A stretch of 64,000 nt of DNA from Nocardioides humilatus (GCF_008373755.1 NZ_VUJV01000001.1:868001-932000); one strand, 5' to 3'; counted from the stretch's first letter, positions 45,973 through 54,291 are shown. The notes: generated from the sequence alone by a model not told the origin. Numbers and translations: made by a program.

Positions 45973-46492
45973 CCGGGATCCAGTAGCGACGCTTGTCCTT
46001 GCGGACGTCCTCGAAGACTCCCCCGCCGGACTCGATGGTGCGCGCCGACGGCTCGTTGTCGGTGTCGCACGTGACCAGGACCCGGTCGATGCCGAGCTCG
46101 CCAGCGCGTCGTACTCCCAGCGCGAGCGCGCGGACCGCGTGGCCCTGCCGTCGGTGGGACGGGCGCACCGAGTAGCCGATGTGGCCACCCTCCTCGCGCA
46201 GCCAGTCGTTGAGCTCGTGGCGCAGGTTGAGGAAGCCGATCACCTCGTCGTCGGGCCCGCCGTCCCCGGCGGTGATCCAGAAGTACGTCGATGCGACCCG
46301 CCCGGACTCCACATCGGCCGAAGACTTGGCAGCCAGTACGGCGACGAATTCAGCGCACGACTCCTCCGTCGGCTCGAGTGGCGCCGGCAGGTTCCAGTCA
46401 CCCGAGCCGTGCCTGACACCGTCGCCGAAGTCGACGACGGTCGCGGCCCAGCTGGGGAACCACCGGACGTCGGGCAGCACGAGTGCAGTCAT
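45950..46492 (-). CDS. GNAT-family N-acetyltransferase
   Basis: 180 residues with the GNAT core: VIGFLNLRHELNDWL, HIGYSVRPSHRRQGHAVRALALGVRRAGELGIDRVLVTCDTDNEPSARTIESGGGVFE. The R-x-x-G-x-A acetyl-CoA loop is RRQGHA. Such enzymes acetylate an amino group of a small molecule or protein; the closest type is the YjcF/ElaA-like 'GNAT with SVRPSHRRQG'. The 3' end overlaps the preceding convergent gene by 23 bp. It is divergent from a thioesterase gene, with an AGAAC-CT-GTTCT palindrome between. Confidence 0.85.
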   Translation of the reverse strand: MTALVLPDVRWFPSWAATVVDFGDGVRHGSGDWNLPAPLEPTEESCAEFVAVLAAKSSADVESGRVASTYFWITAGDGGPDDEVIGFLNLRHELNDWLREEGGHIGYSVRPSHRRQGHAVRALALGVRRAGELGIDRVLVTCDTDNEPSARTIESGGGVFEDVRKDKRRYWIPVTEPAGP

Positions 46493-46504
46493 AAGAACCT
46501 GTTC

Positions 46505-46510
46505 TACCCT
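46505..46510 (+). promoter_or_regulatory. candidate -10 element (TACCCT) of a leaderless transcript
   Basis: TACCCT is exactly 6 bp before GTG 46517. A 12-bp palindrome AGAAC-CT-GTTCT (46494-46505) abuts it and may be an operator for the divergent pair. Confidence 0.45.
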
Positions 46511-46516
46511 GAAGCG

Positions 46517-47188
46517 GTGACCGCTTTCCAGGAAGAAACCGCCACCGACGAGGAGATCGCGGCCGAGGCCGCGCTCTACACCCCGTTCACCGACGCGGTG
46601 CGGGCACTGGTCGACGTCACGATCCGGACCGAGGTCGACCCCGACGAGATCCGCGCCGCGCAGGTCGAGATCGAGGCCATCGTCGAGCGGCTCCGCAAGA
46701 AGCAGATCCCCGGGTCGTACGGCGTGCGTTTCCGCCGCGACGGGACCCGCGGCCGCAACTGGGGCAACACGGTGATGGGTCTGCGCAACCCGATCGCGCC
46801 GCCGCTGCACATCGTCAACGACGGCCAGGGGCAGGCGTGGAGCGACTTCCACCTCGGGGCGCCCTACGAAGGACCCCCGGGGCTCGTGCACGGCGGCGTC
46901 GTCGCCCTCGTGCTCGACCAGGTGCTCGGCCACGCCGTCAGCACGAGCGGTCGCCCCGGCATGACCGGCACGCTGACCATCACCTACCGCCAGGGCACCC
47001 CGCTCGGCGACCTGCGCTGCGAGGCCTGGGTCGACCGCCGCGAGGGCATCAAGACCTGGGGCAAGGGCCGGATCCTCAACGCCGAGGGCGAGCTGACGGC
47101 CGAGGCCGAGGGGATCTTCATCCTGCCCCGATGGGCACGCGACCTCGACGCCCTCCGGGCCGCGGCCGAAGCGACCGAGGCTGGCTGA
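46517..47188 (+). CDS. PaaI-family thioesterase (long form)
   Basis: 223 residues. A helical N-terminal part (about 1-65) is followed by a hotdog domain with GPPGLVHGGVVALVLDQVLGHAV (about 115-137; HGG and Asp form the acyl-CoA site) and GTLTITYRQGTPLGDLRCEAWVDRREGIKTWGKGRI. The family hydrolyses acyl-CoA thioesters. The GTG was chosen because TACCCT lies 6 bp before it, giving a usual length for actinobacterial long-form members. It converges with a NADH dehydrogenase gene one base away. Confidence 0.85.
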   Translation: MTAFQEETATDEEIAAEAALYTPFTDAVRALVDVTIRTEVDPDEIRAAQVEIEAIVERLRKKQIPGSYGVRFRRDGTRGRNWGNTVMGLRNPIAPPLHIVNDGQGQAWSDFHLGAPYEGPPGLVHGGVVALVLDQVLGHAVSTSGRPGMTGTLTITYRQGTPLGDLRCEAWVDRREGIKTWGKGRILNAEGELTAEAEGIFILPRWARDLDALRAAAEATEAG

Positions 47189-47189
47189 G

Positions 47190-48674
47190 TCAGGCCTTGA
47201 CGCCGCGGACCTGGGTGTCCGTGAGCCGGACCTCCTCGGCCGCCCGCTGCTCGAGCTCGTCGCGGCGACGGCGCTCGGCCTCCGCGTCGTACTCGCCCGG
47301 CTGGGAGACCAGGTCGGACGTGCCGCCGGTCAGGCGCTGGAGCGCGACCCGGGCGAAGATCTGCTGCTCGGTCGAGGTGCGCTCGGAGCGACCGCGGCCG
47401 AGGAACGAGATCAGCCAGTGGAGGACCGCCGTGACGCGGTTCTTGAAGCCGGTGATGTAGACGAGGTGGACGCCGAGCCACATCAGCCACGCGACGAAAC
47501 CCGTCAGCCGCAGCTTGCCGACCACCGCGACGGCGCGGAAGCGGCTGATGATGGCCATCGAGCCCTTGTCGAAGTACTTGAACGGCTTCTGCGGGGCCTT
47601 GCCCTTGAGCCGACCGTCGATCACCTTGGCGGCGTACTTGGCGCCCTGGATGGCCACCTGGGCCACACCCGGGAGGTTGTCGAGCGCGATCATGTCGCCG
47701 ACGACGAACACCTCGGGGTAGCCCGGCAGCGTGAGGTCGGGGTTGACGCCGATCCGGCCCGCACGGTCGAGCGGCGCGCCGGTCTGGGCAGCGAGGGTCT
47801 TGCCGAGCGGGTTGGCCTGCACGCCGGCGGCCCACACCTTGGTGACCGCGGAGATGTGCTCCTCGCTGCCGTCCTTGTACTTCACGACGAGGCCGCGCTC
47901 GTCGACCTCCGAGACGAGGGCGCCGAGCATGACCTCGACGCCGAGGTCCTCGAGCTTCTTCTTCGTCCACGTGCCGAGGCGGGCGCCGAACGGCGGCAGC
48001 ACCTGCGGAGCGGCGTCGACGAGGATGACGCGGGCGCGGCGGCTGCTGATCGCGCGGAAGTCGCGGGTCAGCGTGCGGTGGGCGAGCTCGGCGATCTGGC
48101 CCGCCATCTCGACGCCGGTCGGTCCGGCGCCGACGACGACGAAGGTGAGCAGGTGGTCGACGTTCTCGCCACGGGCGGCGCCGAGCTCGGCCATCTCGAA
48201 GGCGCCGAAGATCCGGCCGCGCAGCTCGAGGGCGTCGTCGATGCTCTTCATGCCCGGCGCGAACTCGGCGAAGTGGTCGTTGCCGAAGTAGGACTGGCCG
48301 GCGCCGGCAGCGACGATCAGGGAGTCGTAGGGCGTCACCAGCTCGCGGCCGAGGACGTGGGAGGTCACGGTCCGGGCCGCGAGGTCGATGTCGGTGACCT
48401 CGCCGAGCAGCACCTGGGCGTTCTTCTGCCGCGCGAGCACCTCACGGGTCGGCGGCGCGATCTCGCCCTCGGACAAGATGCCGGTCGCGACTTGGTAGAG
48501 GAGCGGCTGGAACAGGTGGTGGCTGGTCTTCGCGATCATGGTCACGTCGACGTCGGCGTCACGCAGCGCCTTGGTGCCGAAGAGCCCGCCGAAGCCGGAC
48601 CCCACGACGACCACCTGGTGGCGGTCGGAGCGCGGGACGAGCGCTCGGTCGAGAGTCGGTGCTTCTGCGGTCAT
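47190..48674 (-). CDS. ndh: type II NADH dehydrogenase (first copy)
   Basis: 494 residues. Two Rossmann folds: FAD site VVVVGSGFGGLFGTKAL (about 22-38) and NADH site FVVVGAGPTGVEMAGQIAELA; the second FAD contact is PEVFVVGDMIALD. The C-terminus has the membrane-binding amphipathic and hydrophobic segment GFVAWLMWLGVHLVYITGFKNR. It passes electrons from NADH to menaquinone without pumping protons. ATG 48674 is preceded by GGAGGACTCC. A close paralogue lies at 51065-52492 on the other strand. Confidence 0.92.
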   Translation of the reverse strand: MTAEAPTLDRALVPRSDRHQVVVVGSGFGGLFGTKALRDADVDVTMIAKTSHHLFQPLLYQVATGILSEGEIAPPTREVLARQKNAQVLLGEVTDIDLAARTVTSHVLGRELVTPYDSLIVAAGAGQSYFGNDHFAEFAPGMKSIDDALELRGRIFGAFEMAELGAARGENVDHLLTFVVVGAGPTGVEMAGQIAELAHRTLTRDFRAISSRRARVILVDAAPQVLPPFGARLGTWTKKKLEDLGVEVMLGALVSEVDERGLVVKYKDGSEEHISAVTKVWAAGVQANPLGKTLAAQTGAPLDRAGRIGVNPDLTLPGYPEVFVVGDMIALDNLPGVAQVAIQGAKYAAKVIDGRLKGKAPQKPFKYFDKGSMAIISRFRAVAVVGKLRLTGFVAWLMWLGVHLVYITGFKNRVTAVLHWLISFLGRGRSERTSTEQQIFARVALQRLTGGTSDLVSQPGEYDAEAERRRRDELEQRAAEEVRLTDTQVRGVKA

Positions 48675-48797
48675 GGAGTCCTCCTGGTGAACCTGGTCTC
48701 CATCTTTCCGGCTCGGCACACCCGCCCCCAAAAGGCCGTGGACGTCACCTCCGTCACAGCGGCGCGTTGGTCCGTCTGAATCGCGGGAAACTGCGAG

Positions 48798-48821
48798 GTT
48801 TGCGTCGGGCGGTCGCGGGTA
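48798..48821 (+). promoter_or_regulatory. candidate stress-sigma (SigB/SigF-type) promoter
   Basis: GTTT (48798-48801) and GGGTA (48817-48821) are separated by 15 bp, matching the GTTT-N14-16-GGGTAY consensus of actinobacterial SigB/SigF-type factors. It lies about 65 bp before the anti-sigma-like ATPase gene. Confidence 0.5.
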
Positions 48822-48888
48822 GATGTCCCGGGATTGCTGTCACGACGATCCATCATCGGCCTCGGGAGCTCGACCACGGAAAGGGGTC

Positions 48889-49872
48889 ATGTTGCCGCAC
48901 CGGCAGGGCCTCACCTTGACTGCGGGTCCCCGTGGTGTGCAGGAAGCACGCCGATGGGCCTTGCAGACGTGCGACCGGATCGGTCGCCAGGACCTGGCCG
49001 AGTGCGCTGAGCTGGGGATCTCCGAGCTCGTGACCAACGCAGTGCTGCACGCCACCCCGCCGGTGCGGGTCCAGCTCCGCGGCACCGCCGAGCACCCCCG
49101 CATCGAGGTGAGCGACGGCTCGGTCGTCGCGCCCCAGCCCGGCTCGGTCGCTGGTGGCATCGACCTCGACGCCTTCGACCTCGACGCGTTCGACTCGGGC
49201 AAGGCCGGCGACATCGACATCACCGACCTGACCGGCTTCGGTCGCGGCCTCGACATCGTGGCGCGGGCGGCGGCCGCCTGGGGTGCCGTGATCGAGGACG
49301 ACGGCAAGACCGTGTGGTTCGAGCCCGCAGCAGGTTTCTCCGACGATGCCGGCGCCGAGTTCCAGCTGATGGCTCCCCCGGCGGGCGCTGTCGTGGCGAC
49401 CCTGTTGGGCGAGATCGCGATCCAGATCCAGGGCGTTCCGGTGCACGCGTTCTCGCGCTTCCAGCGCCACTACCGCGACCTGCGCCGCGAGATCCGGCTC
49501 CTGGCCCTCGCCCACGAGCACGACTACCCGCTCGCCAAGGTGCTCTCGGAGCACTTCAACGCCCTCGAGGGCCCGCTGCGCTCCGGGATGGGGCGCGAGC
49601 AGGTCGACGACGCTCTCGAGGCCGGCCGCGAGTCCACCGACCTGCGGCTGCGGATGCCGCCCCACATCGCCCGTCAGATCGGCGAGCTGATCGACCTGCT
49701 CGACGCCGCCGACGACTTCAGCCGGGCCGAGCGGTTGCTGACCGCACCGCGCACCAACGACCAACGCGCCTTCCAGATCTGGTTCCTCAGCGAGTTCCGT
49801 CGCCAGGCCGCGGGTGCCGCACCGCAGCCCTGGTCCGGCAACGATCAATCGAGCTCTACGATCCACTCGTGA
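48889..49872 (+). CDS. anti-sigma-factor-like ATP-binding protein with helical C-terminal domain
   Basis: 327 residues. Residues about 5-145 form a GHKL/RsbW-type ATPase: N box ELGISELVTNAVLHA (about 41-55) and glycine box GFGRGLDIV. The ATP-lid region carries an unusual acidic insertion of about 25 residues with IDLDAFDLDAFD. The remaining 180 residues are helical (HAFSRFQRHYRDLRREIRLLALAHEHDYPLAKVLSEHF) and not recognised. No PP2C domain is present. RsbW-type proteins bind stress sigma factors or anti-anti-sigma factors. AAGGGG precedes ATG 48889. Confidence 0.78.
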   Translation: MLPHRQGLTLTAGPRGVQEARRWALQTCDRIGRQDLAECAELGISELVTNAVLHATPPVRVQLRGTAEHPRIEVSDGSVVAPQPGSVAGGIDLDAFDLDAFDSGKAGDIDITDLTGFGRGLDIVARAAAAWGAVIEDDGKTVWFEPAAGFSDDAGAEFQLMAPPAGAVVATLLGEIAIQIQGVPVHAFSRFQRHYRDLRREIRLLALAHEHDYPLAKVLSEHFNALEGPLRSGMGREQVDDALEAGRESTDLRLRMPPHIARQIGELIDLLDAADDFSRAERLLTAPRTNDQRAFQIWFLSEFRRQAAGAAPQPWSGNDQSSSTIHS

Positions 49873-50264
49873 CCCGCCTCAGTCCGCGACTGCTGAGCGC
49901 GGTCGCGGTCGGCGGAGCCGTCGGCGCAGTGGCGCGCTACCTGCTCGGCGAGCTCGCGCCCGACGGCAACGGTTTCCCCTGGACCACCTTCGGGGTCAAC
50001 GTCGTCGGCTGCACCCTCCTGGCGGGCCTCGGCCTCCTGCCGGTCGTGCGCCGCTCGGCGACCTGGGCCGCCGGTCTCGGCCCGGGCGTGCTCGGCGGCT
50101 TCACCACCTTCTCGACCGCCAGTGAGCAGACCCGCGCCCTCCTCGACGCCGGCGACGCCGCCCTGGCGGGCGCCTACGCCTTCGGCACCCTCGCCGCGTG
50201 CCTCGTCGCGGTCAACCTGGTCGGCCGCCACGCCCCACCGCTCAGCCCCGAGGAGGAACGGTGA
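49869..50264 (+). CDS. crcB: fluoride channel subunit CrcB/FluC (first copy)
   Basis: 131 residues, four membrane helices, with the Fluc motifs GAVGAVARYLLGE, WTTFGVNVVGC (Asn of the pore) and GGFTTFSTASEQ (Phe-box and Na+ site). GTG 49869 overlaps the previous stop (GTGA). It forms a dual-topology channel that expels fluoride. Two adjacent genes as here usually give a heterodimer of oppositely oriented subunits. No fluoride riboswitch is possible in the overlapping spacer. Confidence 0.92.
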   Translation: MTRLSPRLLSAVAVGGAVGAVARYLLGELAPDGNGFPWTTFGVNVVGCTLLAGLGLLPVVRRSATWAAGLGPGVLGGFTTFSTASEQTRALLDAGDAALAGAYAFGTLAACLVAVNLVGRHAPPLSPEEER

Positions 50265-50590
50265 CCGCTCTCCTCGTGGCGCTGGGGGCCGCCGTCGGAG
50301 CGCCCACCCGTTACGCGCTCGGCCAGCTGTTCGACGGCAGGTTCCACACCGGCACGCTCGTCGCCAACACTGCGGCGTCGCTGGCGCTCGGGCTCTGCGT
50401 CGGCTGGGGAGCCGGCGCGTCGACGTACGCCTTGGTCGGCACCGGCTTCTGCGGCGGGATGTCGACGTACTCCTCGTTCGCCGTGCAGGCGCGCGACCAG
50501 GGCCCGCGCCTCGGCACGGCGTACGTCGGCGCCACCCTCGCCCTCGGCCTGCTGGCCGCGACCGGGGGATATCTGCTCGCTCAGGCGTAG
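50261..50590 (+). CDS. crcB: fluoride channel subunit CrcB/FluC (second copy)
   Basis: 109 residues and four membrane helices, with GAAVGAPTRYALGQ, GTLVANTAASL (Asn) and GFCGGMSTYSSF (the GxxTTFS-like motif with Ser/Tyr changes). GTG 50261 overlaps the stop of the first copy (GTGA). It is shorter and its motif is less canonical than the partner, fitting asymmetric specialisation in a heterodimer. The 3' end overlaps the convergent metalloprotease gene by 10 bp. Confidence 0.9.
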   Translation: MTALLVALGAAVGAPTRYALGQLFDGRFHTGTLVANTAASLALGLCVGWGAGASTYALVGTGFCGGMSTYSSFAVQARDQGPRLGTAYVGATLALGLLAATGGYLLAQA

Positions 50591-50925
50591 CCGAGCTCGT
50601 GCAGGCGGTCGTCGTCGATGCCGAAGTGGTGGGCGATCTCGTGGACGACGGTGATCCGGATCTCCTCGATCAGGTCGGCCTCGTCGTCGCACATGTCGAG
50701 CAGCGGTCCACGGAAGAGGAAGATCCGGTCGGGCAGCTCGGGGAGCCAGGTGCTGTCGCGCTCGGTCAGCGCGACGCCGTCGTAGAGACCGAGCAGGTCG
50801 TCGGGCTCGTCCTCGGGTGGCTCCTCCTCCACCAGCACCACGACGTTGTCGACGAGCGAGGCGATCTCGTCGGGGATCGCGTCGAGCGCCTCCTCGACGA
50901 GAGCGTCGAAGCGTTCCGGACTCAT
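50581..50925 (-). CDS. minimal zincin-like metalloprotease (DUF1025 type)
   Basis: 114 residues. The zinc motif HEIAHHFGIDDDRLHELG (HExxHHxGxxD) is near residues 94-112, with an acidic N-terminal helix MSPERFDALVEEALDAIPDEI and the central RIFLFRGPLLDMC strand, the usual layout and size of this family. ATG 50925 has GAGGTG 9 bp upstream; GTG 50937 would add VPVA. Substrate unknown; cytoplasmic. Confidence 0.88.
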   Translation of the reverse strand: MSPERFDALVEEALDAIPDEIASLVDNVVVLVEEEPPEDEPDDLLGLYDGVALTERDSTWLPELPDRIFLFRGPLLDMCDDEADLIEEIRITVVHEIAHHFGIDDDRLHELGYA

Positions 50926-51064
50926 CGCGACAGGCACCTCGTCATTGTGCCGTGACGCGCCAGATTTCGATCCGATCCCCACGGCGGCCGACTTTTCGGC
51001 ACACTGCGTCACAGGCACCACTGCGTCGCAGGCACCGGTTCGCTCCACCGGCGGAAGGACTCAC

Positions 51065-52492
51065 ATGGCCAGGCACCACGTCGTCGTCATCGGATCGGGA
51101 TTCGGTGGCCTCTTCACCGCGAAGGCGCTCAAGCGCTCCGATGTCGATGTCACGTTGATCTCGCGGACCACGCACCACCTGTTCCAGCCGCTGCTCTACC
51201 AAGTGGCGACCGGGATCCTTTCCCAGGGCGAGATCGCCCCGCCGACACGGGAGATCCTCGCGAAGCAGAAGAACGTGCGGGTCATCCTCGGCACGATCGA
51301 CACGATCGACCTGGCGTCGCAGACCGTCACCTCCCACATCGGGGGCCGGATCACCAACACCAAGTACGACTCCCTCGTCGTCGCGGCCGGCGCCGGTCAG
51401 TCCTACTTCGGCAACGACCACTTCTCCGAGTTCGCCCCGGGCATGAAGAGCATCGACGACGCCCTCGAGCTGCGCGGCCGGATCTTCGGCGCCTTCGAGC
51501 TCGCCGAGCTCGCTGAGACCGAGGACGAGATCAACCGCCAGCTCACCTTCGTCGTCGTGGGCGCGGGCCCGACCGGCGTCGAGATGGCGGGCCAGATCGC
51601 CGAGCTCGCCCAGCGGGTGCTCCGTCACGACTTCCGGGCCATCAACACCCGCGAGGCACGCGTGCTCCTCGTCGACGCGGCGCCGCAGGTGCTGCCGCCC
51701 TTCGGGTCCAAGCTCGGAGAGGTGACGAAGAAGTCGCTCGAGAAGCACGGCGTCGAGGTCGTGCTCGGGGCGATGGTCACCGAGCTCGACGAGCGCGGCG
51801 TGACGCTCGCGTTCAAGGACGGCACGACCCAGCGGGTGGAGAGCGCCTGCAAGGTCTGGGCCGCCGGCGTCCAGGCCAACGCCCTGACCCGCACGCTGTC
51901 CGACCAGAGCGGTGCCCCGCTGGACCGTGCCGGACGGATCGGGGTCAACCCCGACCTCACGCTCCCGGGCTATCCCGAGGTCTTCGTCATCGGCGACATG
52001 ATGGCGCTCGACAACCTGCCCGGTGTCGCCCAGGTCGCGATCCAGGGCGGGAAGTACGCCGCGGCCGCCATCGACGGCAGGGTCAAGGGCAAGGCGCCGG
52101 GCAAGGCGTTCAAGTACTTCGACAAGGGCTCGATGGCCACGATCTCCCGCTTCAGCGCCGTGGTGCTCGTCAAGCAGATCAAGATCTCGGGCTTCATCGC
52201 GTGGCTGATGTGGCTGGCCCTCCACCTCGTCTACCTGACGGGCTTCAAGAACCGGGTCACGGCACTCGGGCACTGGCTCGTCAGCTTCCTCGGCCGTGGC
52301 CGCGCCGAGCGCGCGGTCACCGAGCAACAGGTCTACGCCCGGCGGGCGATCCAACGCATCGAGGGCGGCACCAAGTCACTTGCTTCCTCCCCCGAGGAGT
52401 GGAACAAGGTCCGCATGGAGCTCGAGGAGCAGGCCGCCGAGCAGGCGCGGCTCACCGACCAGCAGAAGCGCGGCGTGTCGGCCAGCGCCTGA
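51065..52492 (+). CDS. ndh: type II NADH dehydrogenase (second copy)
   Basis: 475 residues, closely related to the enzyme at 47190-48674: FAD site VVVIGSGFGGLFTAKAL at the N-terminus, the identical HHLFQPLLYQVATGILS block, NADH site FVVVGAGPTGVEMAGQ, PEVFVIGDMMALD and membrane segment GFIAWLMWLALHLVYLTGFKNR. It lacks the N-terminal extension of the first copy. GGAAGGACTC precedes ATG 51065. The two copies may serve different growth conditions. A strong hairpin terminator follows. Confidence 0.92.
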   Translation: MARHHVVVIGSGFGGLFTAKALKRSDVDVTLISRTTHHLFQPLLYQVATGILSQGEIAPPTREILAKQKNVRVILGTIDTIDLASQTVTSHIGGRITNTKYDSLVVAAGAGQSYFGNDHFSEFAPGMKSIDDALELRGRIFGAFELAELAETEDEINRQLTFVVVGAGPTGVEMAGQIAELAQRVLRHDFRAINTREARVLLVDAAPQVLPPFGSKLGEVTKKSLEKHGVEVVLGAMVTELDERGVTLAFKDGTTQRVESACKVWAAGVQANALTRTLSDQSGAPLDRAGRIGVNPDLTLPGYPEVFVIGDMMALDNLPGVAQVAIQGGKYAAAAIDGRVKGKAPGKAFKYFDKGSMATISRFSAVVLVKQIKISGFIAWLMWLALHLVYLTGFKNRVTALGHWLVSFLGRGRAERAVTEQQVYARRAIQRIEGGTKSLASSPEEWNKVRMELEEQAAEQARLTDQQKRGVSASA

Positions 52493-52520
52493 CGCGGCGA
52501 GAAGTCAGCTCGAAAACGAG

Positions 52521-52556
52521 CGAAGCCCCTGCCGTTCGGCAGGGGCTTCGCTCTTC
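52521..52556 (+). terminator. rho-independent terminator after the second ndh
   Basis: A perfect 13-bp stem CGAAGCCCCTGCC (52521-52533) with GGCAGGGGCTTCG (52538-52550), loop GTTC, then CTCTTC. It ends just before tRNA-Asp on the other strand. Confidence 0.8.
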
Positions 52557-52558
52557 TG

Positions 52559-52632
52559 CGACCCCGACGGGACTCGAACCCGCGGCCTCCGCCGTGACAG
52601 GGCGGCGCGCTAACCAACTGCGCTACGGGGCC
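52559..52632 (-). tRNA. tRNA-Asp (GTC)
   Basis: Minus-strand cloverleaf: acceptor GGCCCCG/CGGGGTC, D arm GCGC-GCGC, anticodon loop CTGTCAC with GTC, T loop TTCGAGT, discriminator G. CCA not encoded. Confidence 0.95.
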
Positions 52633-52749
52633 TCGTGCAACCCAGGTGCGGACACCGGGTGAAGCGGGTGGAACTCTAACCCATGGTCACCGGGCGGTCC
52701 CAATCGAGGGGCCTCCCCGGACATCCACGGTGACGATCCACCGACTCTG

Positions 52750-52822
52750 TACCCCCTACCGGATTCGAACCGGCGCTACCGCCGTGAAAGGGCGGGGTCC
52801 TGGGCCGCTAGACGAAGGGGGC
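52750..52822 (-). tRNA. tRNA-Glu (TTC)
   Basis: Minus-strand cloverleaf: acceptor GCCCCCT/AGGGGGT with a wobble closing pair, anticodon loop CTTTCAC with TTC, T loop TTCGAAT. CCA not encoded. Lies 117 bp upstream of tRNA-Asp, same strand, likely one transcript. Confidence 0.95.
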
Positions 52823-52885
52823 CCCGCTGCATCGACCAAGCCGATGCAGCGCGGAACAGCATAGACGCGGCAGTGGGGCGGACGC

Positions 52886-54097
52886 CTAACCGGCGTGGCC
52901 CATGAGCGGCTGCAGGTAGAGCCACTTCCAGGAGTCCTCGGCGAGCGAGGGCGAGGTGACGTCGCTGTGCGTGGGGCGCTGGAACGAGTAGCCGACCCTC
53001 GGCAGGTTCTGGTAGCCGCGGGCGTTGCTCTTGGTCGGCGGCTCGGTGCACTTGACGTCGAGGTTGAGCGGGATGTCGTCGCGGTCGCTCGGGCTGCGGC
53101 GCACCGTCCCCTCGTAACCCTTGTGGCACGGGCTGCCGGTGCTGATGACCAGACCGATGTGTGCGTCGTAGAGGCCGGTGTTGGGGTCCTTGGCGGTGAC
53201 CGCGAACGAACCCTCGAGCATGTCGGGGTAGCGGATGAGGAGCATCTTCACGCCGTCGAGGTTGGCCACCACGACGCGGCCGATCGTCACTGCGTTGTTG
53301 AGGAGGTCGGAGAGCTCGGCCTCGTTCTGCTCCAGGAAGGTCCGCAGCTGGTTGGCGGTGAACGAGCCGGAGTCGATGACCTTCCGCAGGTCCTTGTCGG
53401 ACCCGACCATCCCTCGGGTGAAGACGCGCAGCTGGGTCGCAAAGGTGCGCAGCGAGCTCTCCGAGTCGACCTGGGTCTGGAGCACGGTGTTGGAGTCGCG
53501 GATCAGCGCGGTGGTGATGTCGAAGTTGTCGTTGGCGGCCTCGACGAACGAGTTGCCGGTGTCGATGATCTTCTGCAGGTCGTCGCCCGTGTCGTTGAAC
53601 GCGATGCCGAGCTCGCGGACCGTGGTCTTCAACGCCTGGCGGTCGACGCTGCTCACGGTCTGAGCCAGGTCGCCGAGCAGCTTCTCGGTGCGGATCGGGA
53701 CCGCCACGTCGGTGATCTCCGAGCCGTCCTTGAGGTAGGGCCCGTCGTCGACCTGGGGCTGGAGCTCGACGTACTGCTCCCCCACCGCAGACCGGTTGCC
53801 GACCAGCGCCCGGGTGTCGGCGGGGATCTCGTCCCACTCGTTGTCGATCTCGAGGAAGACATCGACACCCTCGCGGGTCAGCTCGAGCTTGGAGACCTTC
53901 CCGATCCCCACGCCGCGGTAGGTGACCTCGCCGCCGGCGAAGATGCCCCCGGACTCCGGGTAGTGCGCGACGACGGTGTAGCTCTGGTCCAGGATCACCC
54001 GGTCGAGCTGGGCGTAGCGGGCCCCGACGAACGAGACACCGAACAGGGTGATCGCAGCAAAAATCAGCAGCTGGACCTTGGTGCGACGGGTGACCAC
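52886..54097 (-). CDS. solitary MCE-family (MlaD-domain) protein
   Basis: 403 residues. One N-terminal membrane helix (about 8-27), then the MlaD/MCE beta-barrel (YTVVAHYPESGGIFAGGEVTYRGVGIGKVSKLEL, about 40-75), then a long helical region (about 130-270) and a Cys-containing C-terminal part with CHKGYEGTVRRSPSDRDD. MCE proteins bind lipids in actinobacterial Mce transporters, normally six per operon with YrbE permeases. Here no other mce or yrbE gene is adjacent, so it must join subunits encoded elsewhere or act alone. GTG 54097 has GGGGG directly before it. Confidence 0.85.
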   Translation of the reverse strand: MVTRRTKVQLLIFAAITLFGVSFVGARYAQLDRVILDQSYTVVAHYPESGGIFAGGEVTYRGVGIGKVSKLELTREGVDVFLEIDNEWDEIPADTRALVGNRSAVGEQYVELQPQVDDGPYLKDGSEITDVAVPIRTEKLLGDLAQTVSSVDRQALKTTVRELGIAFNDTGDDLQKIIDTGNSFVEAANDNFDITTALIRDSNTVLQTQVDSESSLRTFATQLRVFTRGMVGSDKDLRKVIDSGSFTANQLRTFLEQNEAELSDLLNNAVTIGRVVVANLDGVKMLLIRYPDMLEGSFAVTAKDPNTGLYDAHIGLVISTGSPCHKGYEGTVRRSPSDRDDIPLNLDVKCTEPPTKSNARGYQNLPRVGYSFQRPTHSDVTSPSLAEDSWKWLYLQPLMGHAG

Positions 54098-54209
54098 CCC
54101 CGAAGGGTGTCATGTCCGCGGCTATCAGGTCATTTGAACCGCAGTGACGTCCGCCACCGACGCCGCTTTCGCCGGATGGGACCACCTCCGGTAAGGTGTG
54201 CGACTGCTC

Positions 54210-54283
54210 GGGCAGGTAGCTCAGTTGGTACGAGCGATCGCCTGAAAAGTGATAGGTCGGCGGTTCGACCCCGCCCCTGCCCA
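54210..54283 (+). tRNA. tRNA-Phe (GAA)
   Basis: Cloverleaf: acceptor GGGCAGG/CCTGCCC, D arm GCTC-GAGC, anticodon loop CTGAAAA with GAA, T arm GGCGG-TTCGACC-CCGCC, discriminator A. TAAGGT about 13 bp upstream is a likely -10 element. Confidence 0.93.
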
Positions 54284-54291
54284 CCGAGCAC

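Noticed and set aside
46494-46505. SOS (LexA) box
   Set aside because: Spacing between GAAC and GTTC is 2, not the 4 of actinobacterial LexA sites.
49800-49870. Possible fluoride riboswitch before crcB
   Set aside because: The crcB start overlaps the previous stop, so there is no leader, and no riboswitch core sequence was seen.
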